In this document: piece by piece, positions 35,801 to 48,231 of the stretch | Position numbering within the stretch: the first letter of the stretch is position 1 | Layout: each line of letters opens with the position of its first letter | From: Polytrichum commune | Taxonomy: Eukaryota > Streptophyta > Polytrichopsida > Polytrichales > Polytrichaceae | Direction of reading: 5' to 3' | Assembly: GCA_950295325.1 (NCBI GenBank) | Contig: OX485807.1 | Coordinates: 24,335,666-24,399,665, forward strand | Length of the DNA: 64,000 nucleotides | Program-made: the position numbers and the translations under genes | The notes under the pieces: model-generated | The model's input: only the letters and a program-made list of their open reading frames with translations | Databases searched by the model: none | What the model was told of the DNA's origin: nothing

Positions 35801-38800
35801 AAAACGGGTACACATTCGGCACATCAAAATTAACCATTAGCTCTGCAGCTTACGCAGATGACCTCGCCGCAATAACAAACAATCTCCAATCGATACAAAC
35901 ACAACTAAACAAACTAGATAAATTCTGTGAATGGGCGGGAATGGACTTAGGTGTATAAAAATGTGCCATTACAGGTTGTCCCAACAAATCCAAACTAAAC
36001 CCTGAAAATTTCAAAAACCAAATACAAAATCACAACATAGCTTATAGAAACCAACTAATTCCCGTTCTACACCAAAACGAACCATATGTATATCTAGGCA
36101 TTCAACTAGTACCCTCACTAAAATGGAAACTCCAAACACACATCACCACAAATAAAATAATTCACCAATGCAAACAACTAACCAAATGTCCTGCCACAAT
36201 TAAACAGAAAATCAGTATGGTCGACACAGTCATCAGAGCAGGTATAGCATACAATTTCTATGCAGTTCCATACTCACTCCCGACTATAAAAAAACTAGAT
36301 AAAAAATTTATAGGAATCCAAAAAACAATATGCGGACTACCAAAATGCACAGCAAATGTAATAACACAATTACCCCACGAACTCTTTGGCCTAGAGGCCT
36401 TCTTATTAAAAAACGCATACTTAAGATGCATCGGCGAACAACTAAGAAACGCACTTAACGACCAAGGAAGACTAGGAACAATATATAAAGGACTCATACA
36501 CCACATACTAGCTAAGTACGGCGGCGCAGAAGAAATCCCAAGAATAACACAACATGATTGCATCAGATCACCGACTATATGTACATTATTCCTCCTAAAA
36601 ACTGCCGGAGGAATTCACCTCAAAAGCACAAATGAAAACTTCCTACTACATGCAACAGAGTTAGAACAAGAATGGCGTACACAAGCTACAAATGAACTCC
36701 CACATCTCAACCCTGACCTATCACTCAAACTCCTACATAAACTATTAATCCACAACATCTACAAAATACAACACATCACCCTCCCCAACGGCACAACCCT
36801 TATGACACCAGACGACTTCAAAACCTACTATAAAGCACCATCCAAATTAGAAAAGAGCGCACTTCAAATAGCCGAACAATTGTTTTGTCACCTAAGTTGC
36901 ACACCAAACTGCCCAAATCCATGTACAAGACACCCACCCGCCCGTACGCTTAAACCAAAATACATTTCAAACAACCAACACTTAATACCAAGAGCACCAA
37001 ACAATCCACCCCAACCCCCAAACCCACAGCAACAACTCCACCCAAACCCACCCCAAAACGTAAAAAACAACCCCATAAAATTCAACATACACATAATAAT
37101 AGACCATAAAACAAACATCATAAAAGACAAATACAAAATAACAAAGAAATTCACCACATACTTATGTCAATGGACTCTCGAAAACAATATTATATACCAC
37201 AAATGGATACCACAAAGAGAACTCTTCCCTTTCAACCACCCAACAGTCATCGCGCATAACCTTACACTACTCACAGATTACTATACAAAACTACAACATG
37301 CACATTTTAAAACAATTTTGAATACACATTTTATCCCTGAACAAAATAGAGATACAAGATTCATCCCCCCAACCACGACTATAGCACTCACACAAATATT
37401 CATACACGAGTGTAACCCAGAAAAAGACATCCTTACCAATAAGGATACCATACAAATACATAATGAGCAAACCCACATATACGAGGATACTGGGAGACAC
37501 CTTATCAGCATACCAACAACCAGATTAAATTGGCTATGGCAACAATACAATAAAGCAAGATACAACTCACATGGACTAGTACCACAAACACAAACATTTG
37601 AAAAAGAAATAGTATGGCTCTACCAAAGATACAAAAGTAAAATCCCCAAAAATGGCTCAACAAAAACAACACTACATACCTTGCCAACAAATATAATAGA
37701 CTCCCTCATAAACACTTTCAATATCTCACACTCCTATTTTTCCTCACCAGTAACATGCTCAACACAAATTTCAAAATTCTACTCCCCTTTCGCAAGAGAC
37801 AAAGTCTTCGGAGCACTAGGAACCGCTTTCCAATATAAATGGAAAGGGATAGGCTACGCTCATCCACATAATGAAGAAACAGTCCAACAAGCAATCCACT
37901 GGGCGAGATTAGCAGCCAAAAATGACCCAAACACCATCACTATAGTAGTAATACCACACATAAACTGGTACCAAGACCCCTCACCGTATATTGGACCATT
38001 CCCAGATACACACGTCATCACCCACTTTGCTGCAGACACAATCACATATGAAGAACCAACAATCCCCCAAGACAGACAAAAACCGAAAACAGAGCCACTT
38101 GCAATACAAATCTTATGTATACACCGTCAAAACCAAAATATTGGGACATCCCACCAAATGGATACACTCAAAACAATACTTGAAAACCTACAAATCCCAC
38201 AATACTACCTCCATAACGCCCCACCCACCCCGCATAACACACCAATCAACAAAAGTAAAAAATGGAACAAACTCATATACCCGCCCGCAACCTACCAAAG
38301 CACACTTAACACACCATCACTTCCAAACTTTGTAACAAACACCACAATCAAATTTCAACCACAACACTGCTACTATACTGATGGCTCCTTCATACCTCCC
38401 ACCCAAAAAACTAATAGACATTGGAAAAAAGAAAAAGCCGGATACGGAATATACAACTCAACCAAGATAGACATACAAATCTTGAAAAGACTACCAGGGC
38501 TACAAACATGCTTCCGAGCAGAACTAATGGCCATCCACAAAACACTCAAATTAATATCTACTAAATACCCAAACGAACCTGCACATATATTTACAGATTG
38601 CCTCAATTGCCTATATAACCTAAACACACACATCAAACACCCTACCATGCACAATAACCATGCAGACAAAACAATCTTAACAAACATGGTAGAAATATTA
38701 AAAACCCGCACCCAACCCACCACATTTCACAAAGTCAAAGCACACATTAACATTGCAGGAAATGAACAAGCAGACAAACTTGCAAAAATTGGAACCAGAA

Positions 38801-39514
38801 AAATATACTCCATCGCTTCAAAATCATACGAGCATGCACACACTACACCATTCTATTTTCAAAAAGACATATGGCCAGGTCCTATAAAACGACCAGATAA
38901 AGGTCCTGTGAGATGCCTACAAACATATCTAACTAAACACGACCAAGAAAATAACATTGAAATCATGACAAACCAATTCCCCAATATCAGCAAATGGACT
39001 AGAAACCTAGACATTGATAATGAATTATCCAATGCTTTTTGGCACAACCCAATGATCACAGATGCACAAAAAACTAATATATTAAAATTCCGCACCGGTC
39101 AATACATGGGCAATGCAAGAAAACAACTATTTTTTGGAAGAGAAAGATTCCCTTCAATAACATGCTCTATATGTAACTCTGAAGATGCGGACACATGGCT
39201 TCACGTACTGCTGAAATGCAACCACCACCACATCCACGCCATAAGAGTGAAAAGACATAACAAAGCAGTATGGGAATTAAGAAAACTAATCTTATCATCA
39301 GAAAAATCAAGATGCTACATCCTCATGAACGCAGGAACATTTAATAATAACTCCCAAGAAAATACAGTACCCCCATGGCTATTAGCATGCTCATGTGTAC
39401 AACAAAGATGTCACTGTAATGCCAGATTTAAACCAGACATCCTATGCGTAAAAGGTCACCCACACAATACCAACCCACCACCAAACCCATCAGACAACCT
39501 CACAATACAATTCA

Positions 39515-39820
39515 TTGAATTCACGTAACGACAAATTTCCACAAGAAACAATTACAAACAAAATCCAGAAATACCAACCCCTAATAAATAACATTGCAGA
39601 CTTAGGTTGGAAAGTCGACCCACTCATAGTCATAACAGCAGGAGCTAGAGGCACAACCCACATCCCCTCAATAAAATTCCTTGAGACAAATTTCAAAATA
39701 CCAGAAACCACCATTAAACACACATTCAAGGAAATCAACACCATTGCCATACAACATGCCGGATCAATTATTCTACATAAAAGGAAAATAGAAAACAACC
39801 AACCCATACCCCCAGACTAA
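39515..39820 (+). pseudogene. Frame-shifted C-terminal block of LINE ORF2
   Basis: About 100 residues (…WKVDPLIVITAGARG…HKRKIENN) continue the polyprotein in the +1 frame. A diverged match is encoded on the minus strand at 5235-5426. Two unrelated insertions preserving the same block show that it is a real conserved part of the protein. Its function is unknown to me. The simplest reading is a one-base indel near 39520-39530; programmed frameshifting is possible but has no visible slippery site. Confidence 0.65.
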
Positions 39821-39883
39821 TAAATAACACAAAACTAACAAAGAATAGGAGGAAAAAAATAAAAAAATAAAAAAATAAAAAAA

Positions 39884-40112
39884 TCTTTTACTTATAATAC
39901 ATGGCTAGCTCAAAGCGAACACTTGTCTCAGGAAGGAGGGATAGGGCCGGTTGGTTCTAAACAAACTTTCCTGCCTATGATAAGAATCACTAGCAACACC
40001 AAGCCAAGTATACCATTACAACGCTCAAACGGACACAAAGGGAATCGAACCCGGACCGATTAATGGTAGCACAAACGTTCCAACCAACCTTGGAACCATG
40101 ACTTGGTGCTCT
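39884..40112 (-). mobile_element. tRNA-derived SINE abutting the LINE tail
   Basis: On the minus strand, a B-box GGTTCGATTCC (40041-40051) lies ~40 bp after an A-box-like TGGTTCCAAGG (40089-40099), the spacing of a tRNA-type pol III promoter. The tRNA cloverleaf is degenerate (D-loop too long), so it is a SINE head rather than a tRNA gene. The body runs ~150 bp to TTATAAGTAAAAGA and then T-rich units (TTTTTTTA)n, which are the same bases as the LINE tail. One element may have inserted into the other's tail. Confidence 0.6.
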
Positions 40113-41411
40113 CAAACAAAGCCAACACTTATAAATACCCATACGACAAATCAACACTACTAAGGGTACTAGTACCCATCCTCAGTTACTAAAGTGTCTA
40201 TTCCCGAAAGGGGAGAGTAGTCTTGACTCAATGGCCCTTTGTCCTGTGGGCTCTGGCCCATTGACGAGACGAACAGACACTCTATTCACGCCGGCCCTTC
40301 AAAAGGGGGCAGGTGTTCATATCTATCTAAAGACTTTGGTTCTTTAGTAAAGCTAAGCTAAGTAGGGATGAACCTTAGTGTGGAGTCTTAAGAAAATATT
40401 TGTGACCCACAATATTATGACTATTTAATGTAGTTGCAGCTAGTCATATTGATTGGTGAGCATGTTCCATGCAGGTTGTTGATAAATTGGGTTAAGTTAG
40501 TGATTGTTGGACAAGAATAATGATTATGAACTTATGGTCAAACCATCAATATTAAACAATCATGTACATGTGGATGTTATGAACACATTTCATTTATTTA
40601 TTTATTTGAATTGGTCAGGTTAGATGATAAGCTTTGGTTGTAAAAGCACATTGACCCTTGAATTGTGGGTTTTCATATAATGTTTTACCAATTCTAACAC
40701 CTCCAGTTGGAATGAATTGGTGTAACATTTGGATGCCACCTTGGAAACATGTAACTACCTTGAACTCCAAGCAAATGATCTAGGGTGGGCTAGCTAGGCC
40801 ACATGCTCATTGGTAGCATGGATCTCCAAAAATTGGAAGTGCAATGACATATTATCGTGATATGCCCACTTGGAGACTCATAATTTTGTTTTATTTTTTT
40901 GAATTTAACCCTCCACACCTTCAACTTATAGGGTAATTTTTTTAAAAAAAAAAAAAAACATTGTGCCCCGGCCAAAGGTCGAAGGATTTATTGTCAAATT
41001 ACAATCTAGGATCTATAAGGTTTCGTGGCAAGATAACCATAGAAATAAAAATATTGGCACTCCAAAAAGGGATAACGATTAAAGGACAAACCAAATATAT
41101 TACTTCCACACACAAAACGGACATCATAGCATGATACTTATGCAACTCTACTCTTTTCACATTTTTTTCAAAGTGTCTATAAACTTAACTACAAACCTTG
41201 CAATATATACACCTCAAATATAGGTATCCAATTAAGCAGAGTGAGCATGCAAGGCCCACATATCTTAGAGGCATGCCTAATTTCAGATTAAGCCCAGAAG
41301 AACTACAACTGGGAACTATGAATGCTGGAGGTTTCCTGCAATCACTCGTAACTCGTGACTGGGGATGAAAGCTAAGGCTAAAGAAGTCGGTCCCCTTCTT
41401 CCTGCTGCTAA
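40113..41411. other. Noncoding; short hairpins, nothing coding
   Basis: A 14-bp palindrome GGGTACTAGTACCC lies near 40166. Two GC-rich hairpins occur at about 40229-40266 (TCAATGGCC with GGCCCATTGA) and 40292-40312 (GCCCTT with AAGGGGGC). They could belong to an unrecognised element upstream of the SINE. The rest is AT-rich with an A-run near 40940. Confidence 0.35.
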
Positions 41412-41892
41412 AGGCCACTTCACACACAAGACTGAGAGCCCGTGACCATTACACTTCAAGCACTCTCATTGGTGGAAAAGGCGGAGCCGGTCCAAGTTCG
41501 CTACTTCACACTACGCTTGAGGGACCAACGGAGTATGTGAATGCAAGATGGATGTAAAGTCTATATGGATTCTTACATGGCATCAAATGGATCATGTTTC
41601 ATGGTCACTTAGAGGTAGGTCTAACACAAAACCGGGAGACCATGGCACTCCGAATGCTCACAACTGTTGATTTATTCTATTTTGTCATGTGTGAGAACCC
41701 GCATGATTGAAATTTTATTGAAATAGCATTTGGTTGAGGGCCCAAGTCACATATGGCTTCACACTACACTTGAGGATCCGTGACCACACTAGATGATTTT
41801 GGAGGTGTGTTGGGTCGACGGCCTTTGGACACTTTCTTTTGGGCTGTCATAATTCCATGGTCACGGCTCTTGGCTCGTGTGTGAAGTGGCCC
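41412..41892 (+). mobile_element. PIF/Harbinger-like MITE, copy C
   Basis: A 481-bp copy flanked by TAA on both sides (41409-41411 and 41893-41895). The ends are AGGCCACTTCACACACAAG and CTCGTGTGTGAAGTGGCCC. It has a small internal deletion relative to copies A and B, around the TTGGATTATTTTC region. The matching TAA is good evidence for the target preference of the family. Confidence 0.8.
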
Positions 41893-42969
41893 TAAGTAAC
41901 AAAGAAATTTAAGATGCAAAGACGAATCGGAGGACTCGATCGTTGTCTCCCAAGTGCATGTGCCTGTACACTGGAATTACAATTTACAAGCTTTGAATTA
42001 TTCTCATGAGAAATTTATATGGAACTGCAATGCACCAAATCGTGTCTTAGTTGAATTCCATATGCAAAAGTGGGGCAGAAGTTGTAAGGATTTGAAGTTT
42101 TATAGGTAGATGATCCAAAATCGATATAGGAACTTGATGGAAAGGTGGTGGACGTCTTCAAAATTAATAATGGTACCCTTAAAACCTCTCCTAAAAGTTG
42201 TGGTTTGGTAGGGAGTTTTGGTTCACTTTAGATGACATTTTATAATGATTAAGGAGTTTTTTAAAGTGGTGTCAACACCCCTGATTTTAGTGAAATGAAG
42301 GAGAGGCTTTTGACTTTGGTCAAAAGACGACTATATAGTAGCGAATTTCTTGGTAAACTTTTAAAGAAACCTAAAATGGTCCTCTCAAAAGTTTGATAAG
42401 GAGCTCATTTTTCACATGGTTGTCTTGTGGCCAAAGTCAAATGCCTCCCCTTCACTTCACTAACATGGGGGGTTCCAACACCACTTAATTAAGACTTCTC
42501 AATCATTATAAATTGTCAAAAGTGGATCAAAACTACCTATGTAACCATGACTTTGGAGAGATTTAAGGATAACTTTAAATATGTATATCCTACGCGAAAA
42601 TTTAGGGTGTTGCTTTGGAGTGCGGTGTTGCTTTTAGCATGCTCTATCTTATTGGCTCTATCTTGGAGCAAAGCTCTTTGTTTCATTGGCATCTTATTAG
42701 GTCCATAATTTTGTCCCTAACCTAATGGATCCATTTGAGTGGATGAGACTCCAATGAGTGAATGAACTTATCTTGACGCAACAACTTCAAATTCAATGAA
42801 GGGTTGGAATTCACAACAGCTTCATTACAATTCACACAGGCACTATCTGAGAATATGATGAGAATTTGTGGAAGCAAGATTGAACATTAATTACTTGTTG
42901 AAATGCAACAAATTATTCTTGTAGGTATCCTTGTGCTCCATATATAGTATGATGTCATAGTTATTCTAA
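41893..42969. other. Noncoding, nothing recognised
   Basis: About 1.1 kb of AT-rich sequence between two MITE copies. No frame with a recognisable domain and no terminal repeats were found. Confidence 0.4.
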
Positions 42970-43469
42970 GGGCCACTTCACACACGAGCCAAGAGCCGTG
43001 ACCATGAAATTGTGAGAGCCCAAAAGAAAGTGTCCATAGGCTGTCCCAACACACCTTCGAGATCATGTAGTGTGGACACGGACCCTCAAGTGTAGTGTGA
43101 AGTCATATGTGACCGAGGCCCTCAACCAAATGCTATTTCAATGAATTTTTATTCATGTGGGTCCTCACACATGATAAAACAGAATAAACCAATGCTTGTG
43201 AACATTCGGATTGCCATGGTCTCTCAATTTTGTGTTAAGCCTACCTCCATGAGGTGGTTCTTAAAAATATTCCAAGTGACCATGAAACATGATCCATTCG
43301 ATGCCATGTAGGAATCCATGTAGACTTCACATCCATCTTGCATTCACGTACTTCGTTGGTCCCTCAAGCGTATTGTGAAGTGAACTTGGACCGGCTCCGC
43401 CTTTTCCACCAATGAGAGTGCTTGAAGTGTAACAGTCACGGGCTCTCAGTCTTGTGTGTGAAGTGGCCC
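42970..43469 (-). mobile_element. PIF/Harbinger-like MITE, copy D (reversed)
   Basis: A 500-bp copy in the opposite orientation to A, B, C and E. Both flanks are TAA (42967-42969 and 43470-43472). The + strand begins GGGCCACTTCACACACGAG, then CCAAGAGCCGTGACC, which is the complement of the right end of the other copies. This is the best-preserved copy for defining the ends. Confidence 0.85.
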
Positions 43470-45721
43470 TAACTCAGAACCGCACAGGCTCAAGCATTCT
43501 TCTTTTTCTTCTTGGTTTCTAAGTCAATGGAATTAAATGTGTGTGTGGACCACATTAGTATCTTGAGCAGCACCCAATATATAATAACAATCATGTGTTT
43601 GGAAAACATGTAGATTGTGCATACTCATTATTAATCAGTTGAAGTTTGGTTGGGAACTAACAATGTCAATCACGATTGACATTTGATTGTATTGCACATA
43701 TTGATGTTCATGGGCAACAAACTCTCAGATCATTATATCGCTCATTTCTATTCCTCTTCATATGCTAGAGTTATCCGCAAAGTCCCTAAAGAGGGGCGAA
43801 ACCATGGGTTTGATATATCCTTCTTTGAAGAACAACTTTTTGTTGAGAGCTCGTTGGCTCATCGTGTTTTGGAGTCTAATTTGAAAGTTGGGTGAATTTT
43901 TTTGAACCTTGTCTTGTCATTCCATAAGTTTTGAATCGAAAGAAGTTTAAGATCTAAAATAGGGTGTGCCGTAGGATTCGCCATCCTAAATCTTGGATCA
44001 ATGTATATAAGGCTAGCTTGCCCCACCCATTCTGGAAGGACAAACTAAAAGCTTGTTTTAATATCTTGGCACCACTCTCTAAGTATGGTAATCCAAAGCA
44101 TTCAAAGAAGTTGGGTGACTTTATGCATAAGCTCCCAAACTCACGTTTTAGCCCGCTCAATGGGAGTTTTTGATGCCAAGACTTCACAGATAACTCTACT
44201 AGGACACAAACAATCCTACCATTCATCGATTAATGGACCTCAATCAAAGCCTATTGTTGTAGCACCTTGTTCGCTCTAGGGGGGGGGGGGGAAGGAAAAA
44301 AAAAGAAGGAAAAAACTAGTTCAAAGATGCAGTTTGAGTTTTAAGCTCAACAAAATTTAAAGTACTGAATCCAAAGACTCGGTGTATGATATGGCCTCAA
44401 AGCAACCAAAGTCCACTACGGAAATCACAATTTCTTACAACTGCTTTTCTTTCACTGGAATTTGGATGGTTTTATGATCTATTACAATAGTAGATTTTCA
44501 ATCCATATTCATAGATTTCAAATCCATCAAGTGCAAGAAAGTGAAATTCTTGTAGTGGTGGGAGCAATGTGCACTATTGACCCTTGAAGGTGCCCATGTA
44601 CTGTCTAAGGCCTATGTGATTGCTTGTACAAGGCCCCTAGTAATCCTTTACTCGGTCTATGATATTAACACTTTATTCAACACAACCTACTACAAGGGGG
44701 AAATGAAAATAGTCAAATATGATGAGAGTCACACGATACATGTGGTACGTATAAGAAACAAAGTTATTTATACAAACCCACTTCTTCCTCTCTTTTTCAA
44801 CAACATGTATTATGTGTGGTCCATTTGGAGAACTAGAATTGAGCAGTGGTTTGATTTTGGATCAAGTGCTTTTGACATATTGGGTGGGGTAAAACAATCT
44901 TTATGCACCTTTGTATGGCGTGTCCCTATGTGAGATGAAATTCCATTAAGTGGTTTCCTCTCAGACCTTTGACCCCTAAAGCCTACTTGTTGACCTTGAA
45001 AGCCCCTCTATCCATAGGTGAACTTTGACGATTTGTATCTCCACATTTGATAACGTAATGCCAAACCCAACCTCATAAATGTTTAGGCCTTCTAGACGAC
45101 TTATACTGCAAAACGTTTCAACTTCCTTCCAAGTATTTCCGTTTGAAATATAGTAAGAAATAAGTGAATCATGAGGTGTCCCAAATGTGAGAATTATTTG
45201 CCTTGATGTCTTATCAAGTTGCATATGGGCACCAATTGAGTCAAGAAACGGATCATTACAAAGCCTATGATTATTCTACACACATGCATTTTTAGGTTTT
45301 AGATTCTGATACATTGCCAAGTATTTATTATTTCACAAGCCTTGATATGCAAACTAGACATTGTCAAAGAAAACCCTTTGTTTTGGGGCAGATAATTTAT
45401 GTGCACATATTGGAGATCCCAAGTATAGATGTGGCCCACGTGAATACAAATTTTTTTCACAAAACATTTGGTGAAGAAGTTCGATGTATTCAAGGAAGAT
45501 ATACCTCACATAATAAGGATTCAAAAATTGCAAATCAATTCATTTAGCAAAACCCATGTGAAGAATTGATTCACATAGGCTTTAACACATTTGCATTTGA
45601 GCTTCTTAGGCATTTAAGCATGGTAAGGGTTAAATTTGAAGAATCGACAAGACATGCAAAGTATGTGACAAACATAACAAAGAATGAACATGATGTATAT
45701 TAAAGTTTGCATGTGTTATTG
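43470..45721. other. Noncoding with a dispersed repeat and unassigned small frames
   Basis: 43765-44050 is the partner of 8490-8760. A 70-codon frame (43683-43895) and a 118-codon frame (44577-44933) are open, but I recognise neither and see no splice context. A G12 run followed by an A/G-rich tract lies near 44280-44316. No promoter-like or terminal repeat signals were seen. Confidence 0.35.
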
Positions 45722-45880
45722 GGTTCCTCTTCTTAATCAGACCCCTATGTTTGATTGGTATGTCGTTCAATGCGGACCGAAGAGCAAACATCACAAAGAC
45801 ATATTTACAAAGAGGATGGACTACATCTTCAAATAATATTAACTACGAATCTACACTCAACAGTGAACACAACTACAAAG
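45722..45880 (+). repeat. Dispersed repeat, partner at 2985-3140
   Basis: Same order of shared blocks as at 2985-3140 (TCTTAATC, GAAGAG, AACATCA, AAAGACA, GGACTA). The class is unknown and there is no coding capacity. Confidence 0.5.
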
Positions 45881-46181
45881 ACATGTGTATTCAATCGAGA
45901 AACAAACAAACGTGCACTTTCAAATATCATAACGAAATCAAGGGAGATCCGATTTCTGCTAATGCTTCAACATAAATTTGATAACGTAGCACAAGTTTTG
46001 TTACGCAAATCTAATCGGTAGAAGTTGGAGAACATGAGAAATGAACCGAATCACACCCATGTACCTTACACATGACGATTGAAGGCTGATGAAGTCCTTG
46101 TCCAATTCTACCTGCAATTTACCCTAATCGTGAAATGTAAATGTATTTCTCTTGAGCCCTATATACAACCTGTAGGGTTGT

Positions 46182-46675
46182 TTAAACAAGGGTGGTTGTG
46201 ATCGGGATCGTGTGGTGGTCACCGTACACTTTTCTCCTCTTTTTCTCCCCCGGAAAGCCATTTTTAATGTCGAGTACAACAACAACAAGACCACAGGCGC
46301 CCCCTATTTGATAAAGTACCTTGCATGCTAACAACTGTGAGCATGGTCGTTCACGCTATGTGGCACCTGTAGAGAACTTCAAGGCCAAGGTCTAGGGGAG
46401 AAACTTGAGGAAGCAACCACATTTAACACTACATGCCAACGCCACACAAGAATAACAATCGCTTTGCATTTTTCTTGTGTTCAATGTTAAACCAATGAGA
46501 GTATCGCAAATTGAAGACCGACCATCATCAACCACAACCGACAGGATTTGCGCTGCACAACGTGCATGAGAAAATAACATTGTTGTAGGTGATTGTGTTT
46601 GTTAAGCCACGATTGTGACCATCCCCGATAGTGTAAACAATCTTCCAGTGTATACAACCCTCTAGCATGTCTTAT
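46182..46675. mobile_element. Candidate TIR element, ~490 bp
   Basis: The left end GGGTTGTTTAAAC and the complement of the right end GGGTTGTATACAC are similar. Both are followed inward by GGTTGTGATCG- or GGTCACAATCG-type sequence, and the element ends next to TA on each side. The inverted repeat is short and imperfect, so this is tentative. Confidence 0.3.
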
Positions 46676-46899
46676 TCAATCATTTGTCTTCATAAAACAT
46701 CCATATTTGAGTGATGTATGTTCTTGTGGGAATCTAATAATGGATGCCAAAAAGACATGTGTTTATGAGACATAGGATTTTGTTCTCAAACTCGTCATGT
46801 GTTCTATGCTCAGTAATAGGGGGGCGGCTAAAACCTAATATGACCAATTTAAAAGAAAGAGATCTTCACTTTGACAATAACAAGATATGGTCCAAGATG

Positions 46900-47072
46900 A
46901 CCCTAGCTACCGGAGGATAGTGGAGAGGTACCAAACCAAATGGAGTGGCTGGCGGTTCAATTCCCGGCCGTGAAATCCTCTCTCTACTTGATGGAAACAC
47001 CAGCTAGGTGGCCACGCGCCTCATGTGTTCCAATATTAATTAATTAATTAAGAAGAAGAAGAAGAAGAAGAA
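46900..47072 (+). mobile_element. tRNA-derived SINE with simple-repeat tail
   Basis: A perfect B-box GGTTCAATTCC lies at 46954-46964. An A-box-like TAGCTACCGG lies about 50 bp upstream. A short body then ends in (AATT)n and (AAG)n, a normal SINE layout. No cloverleaf can be drawn. Target duplications were not identified. Confidence 0.55.
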
Positions 47073-47136
47073 TTTCACATGAGCTCTAAAAAGTATGAGG
47101 AAATTGCATGGCCTCCACTCAACCTCCATGTAGGTT

Positions 47137-48231
47137 TGCTAAGGGCCACTTTACACTAGTGGCCAATGACCATGACCACCACATTCTAAAATCTCTCATT
47201 GACCGAAAACTGAGTGGTGGCCCCACTTCATTTTACACAAGGTCACCTAGAATAGAAAGCGACCATGGGTGAGCTCGTAAGAAAATGAATGAGAAAGTGA
47301 CACAGAGAAAGCGACAAAGGAGTTCCCCAACATTTTCACCTTCAAGTTGTTTTGGTCCATCATTCATCATCGGTAGACAACCCTTATTTGGTTGTTTTCC
47401 TACTTAGGACACACTCCTATATTTGAGTGATACGTGGTTAGGTGTGCCTCCAAGAACAAATACCAAAAAGACATTCCCAAGTGACAAGAAATCCCCCAAC
47501 ACTTTATGTTCAATTTAACTTGGTAGACAACCCTTATTCGATTGTATTTCTTAATATGACACCTATATTTAAGTGATATGCGGTTGAGTGTGCCTCTGAG
47601 ACGTGTTTCAAAAAGATTGGACTATGATGTTAAAGACTCTTTTATGTACCCCTCAGTAGATTGGTCATTCTTATCGGACCTACATTTTTTTCCCCTCTTC
47701 TTCACTCCCCTCGTATACCTTACCGGTAATTACTGTTAAGTGTATTGGTTTGTAAGTCGACTATAGATATTGGTTCTTGGAGACACCGGTAGCGGCGGCA
47801 TTCACTACTAGGCCCATCCTACCTCTTGGTACCCTACTTTCTACTGACTAACTTAAGTCAACGTTCTATTGGGTCCTCCACACATACAGACAACGCCACA
47901 ATCTTCAGTAGCAAATCTCACTAGCTTACTTGCTCGTAACGTTTACTGCTTCCATGACTATTGGGAGTCAAAACTACTATACTTTCAATGGTTTCGACTC
48001 TGTCATGTTGGACTACCGGCTCTTCTACCAGTTGTGTGAGTCCGATTCTCCTACCATGCTTTCCTTACTGGTCTCTTATATCTCTCCTTCTAACTGTCAA
48101 CTACTTCTCAAAAGGTATCACTTAATTCAGTTCAGTTCCAACCTTCTGTTGGTGAAAGCCAGAAACCTTATTATATTTCAGTTCCAACCTTCTACCGAGT
48201 ATATGCTTATCCACAACTGCTATTGCAGTAA
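47137..48231. other. Noncoding; left end of a second TAA-GGGCCAC element
   Basis: TAA then GGGCCACTTTACACTAGTGG at about 47137 resembles the left end of the MITE family but has a different interior. The flank (CATGAGCTCTAAAAA..GTTTGCTAA) is a repeat also present near 60761-60820 without the insert, so an insertion at TAA is likely. Its right end was not found. The rest is AT-rich with a frame at 47930-48265 that I do not recognise. Confidence 0.35.

Larger units (their letters stand above)
32785..39820 (+). pseudogene. LINE ORF2 polyprotein (2A-EN-RT-RNase H), interrupted
   Basis: One frame carries the replication enzymes. The AP-endonuclease (~33450-34205) shows TWNAS, QETK, RGG, GDFN and SDHSPV. 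The reverse transcriptase (~35140-36150) shows NKAPGPD, YIDFKNAF, GTIQGDTLSPYL, YADD (35851-35862) and YLG. RNase H (~38360-38790) shows DGS, AEL, TDC and HKVKAH..GNEQAD. A CSIC..H..C motif (~39163) follows. In-frame TAA codons at 32977, 34834 and 35956 break it. After 39528 the frame shifts by one and continues to 39820. All key catalytic residues remain visible, so the breaks look recent. The true start is unknown; the frame is open upstream to about 31735. Confidence 0.85.
26100..39883 (+). mobile_element. Large LINE (non-LTR retrotransposon) with 2A-like motif
   Basis: The element reads in one direction: a long open leader, ORF1 (28579-30201), an A/C-rich repeat spacer (30202-32770), ORF2 (2A motif, AP-type endonuclease, RT, RNase H, zinc-knuckle-like motif, C-terminal block) and a 3' tail of about four AAAAAAT units ending near 39883. 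The + strand is strongly rich in A and C for most of its length, unlike the flanks. The left boundary is uncertain, and no target duplication could be identified. Endonuclease and RNase H together suggest an I/Jockey-like lineage, but clade placement needs a tree. The copy is inactive as it stands, with three in-frame stops and one frameshift in ORF2. Confidence 0.85.

Noticed and set aside
26365-39095. Many minus-strand frames under the LINE (for example 33294-33866 and 37281-37565)
   Set aside because: They are Cys/Phe/Trp/Val-rich shadows of A/C-rich sense coding sequence and lack any domain.
40031-40104. A functional tRNA gene on the minus strand
   Set aside because: A- and B-boxes are present, but the D-loop is too long and the acceptor and anticodon stems do not pair, so it is called a SINE head.
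44577-44933. 118-codon frame
   Set aside because: No recognisable domain, promoter context or splice partners; it may be a relic but nothing supports a call.
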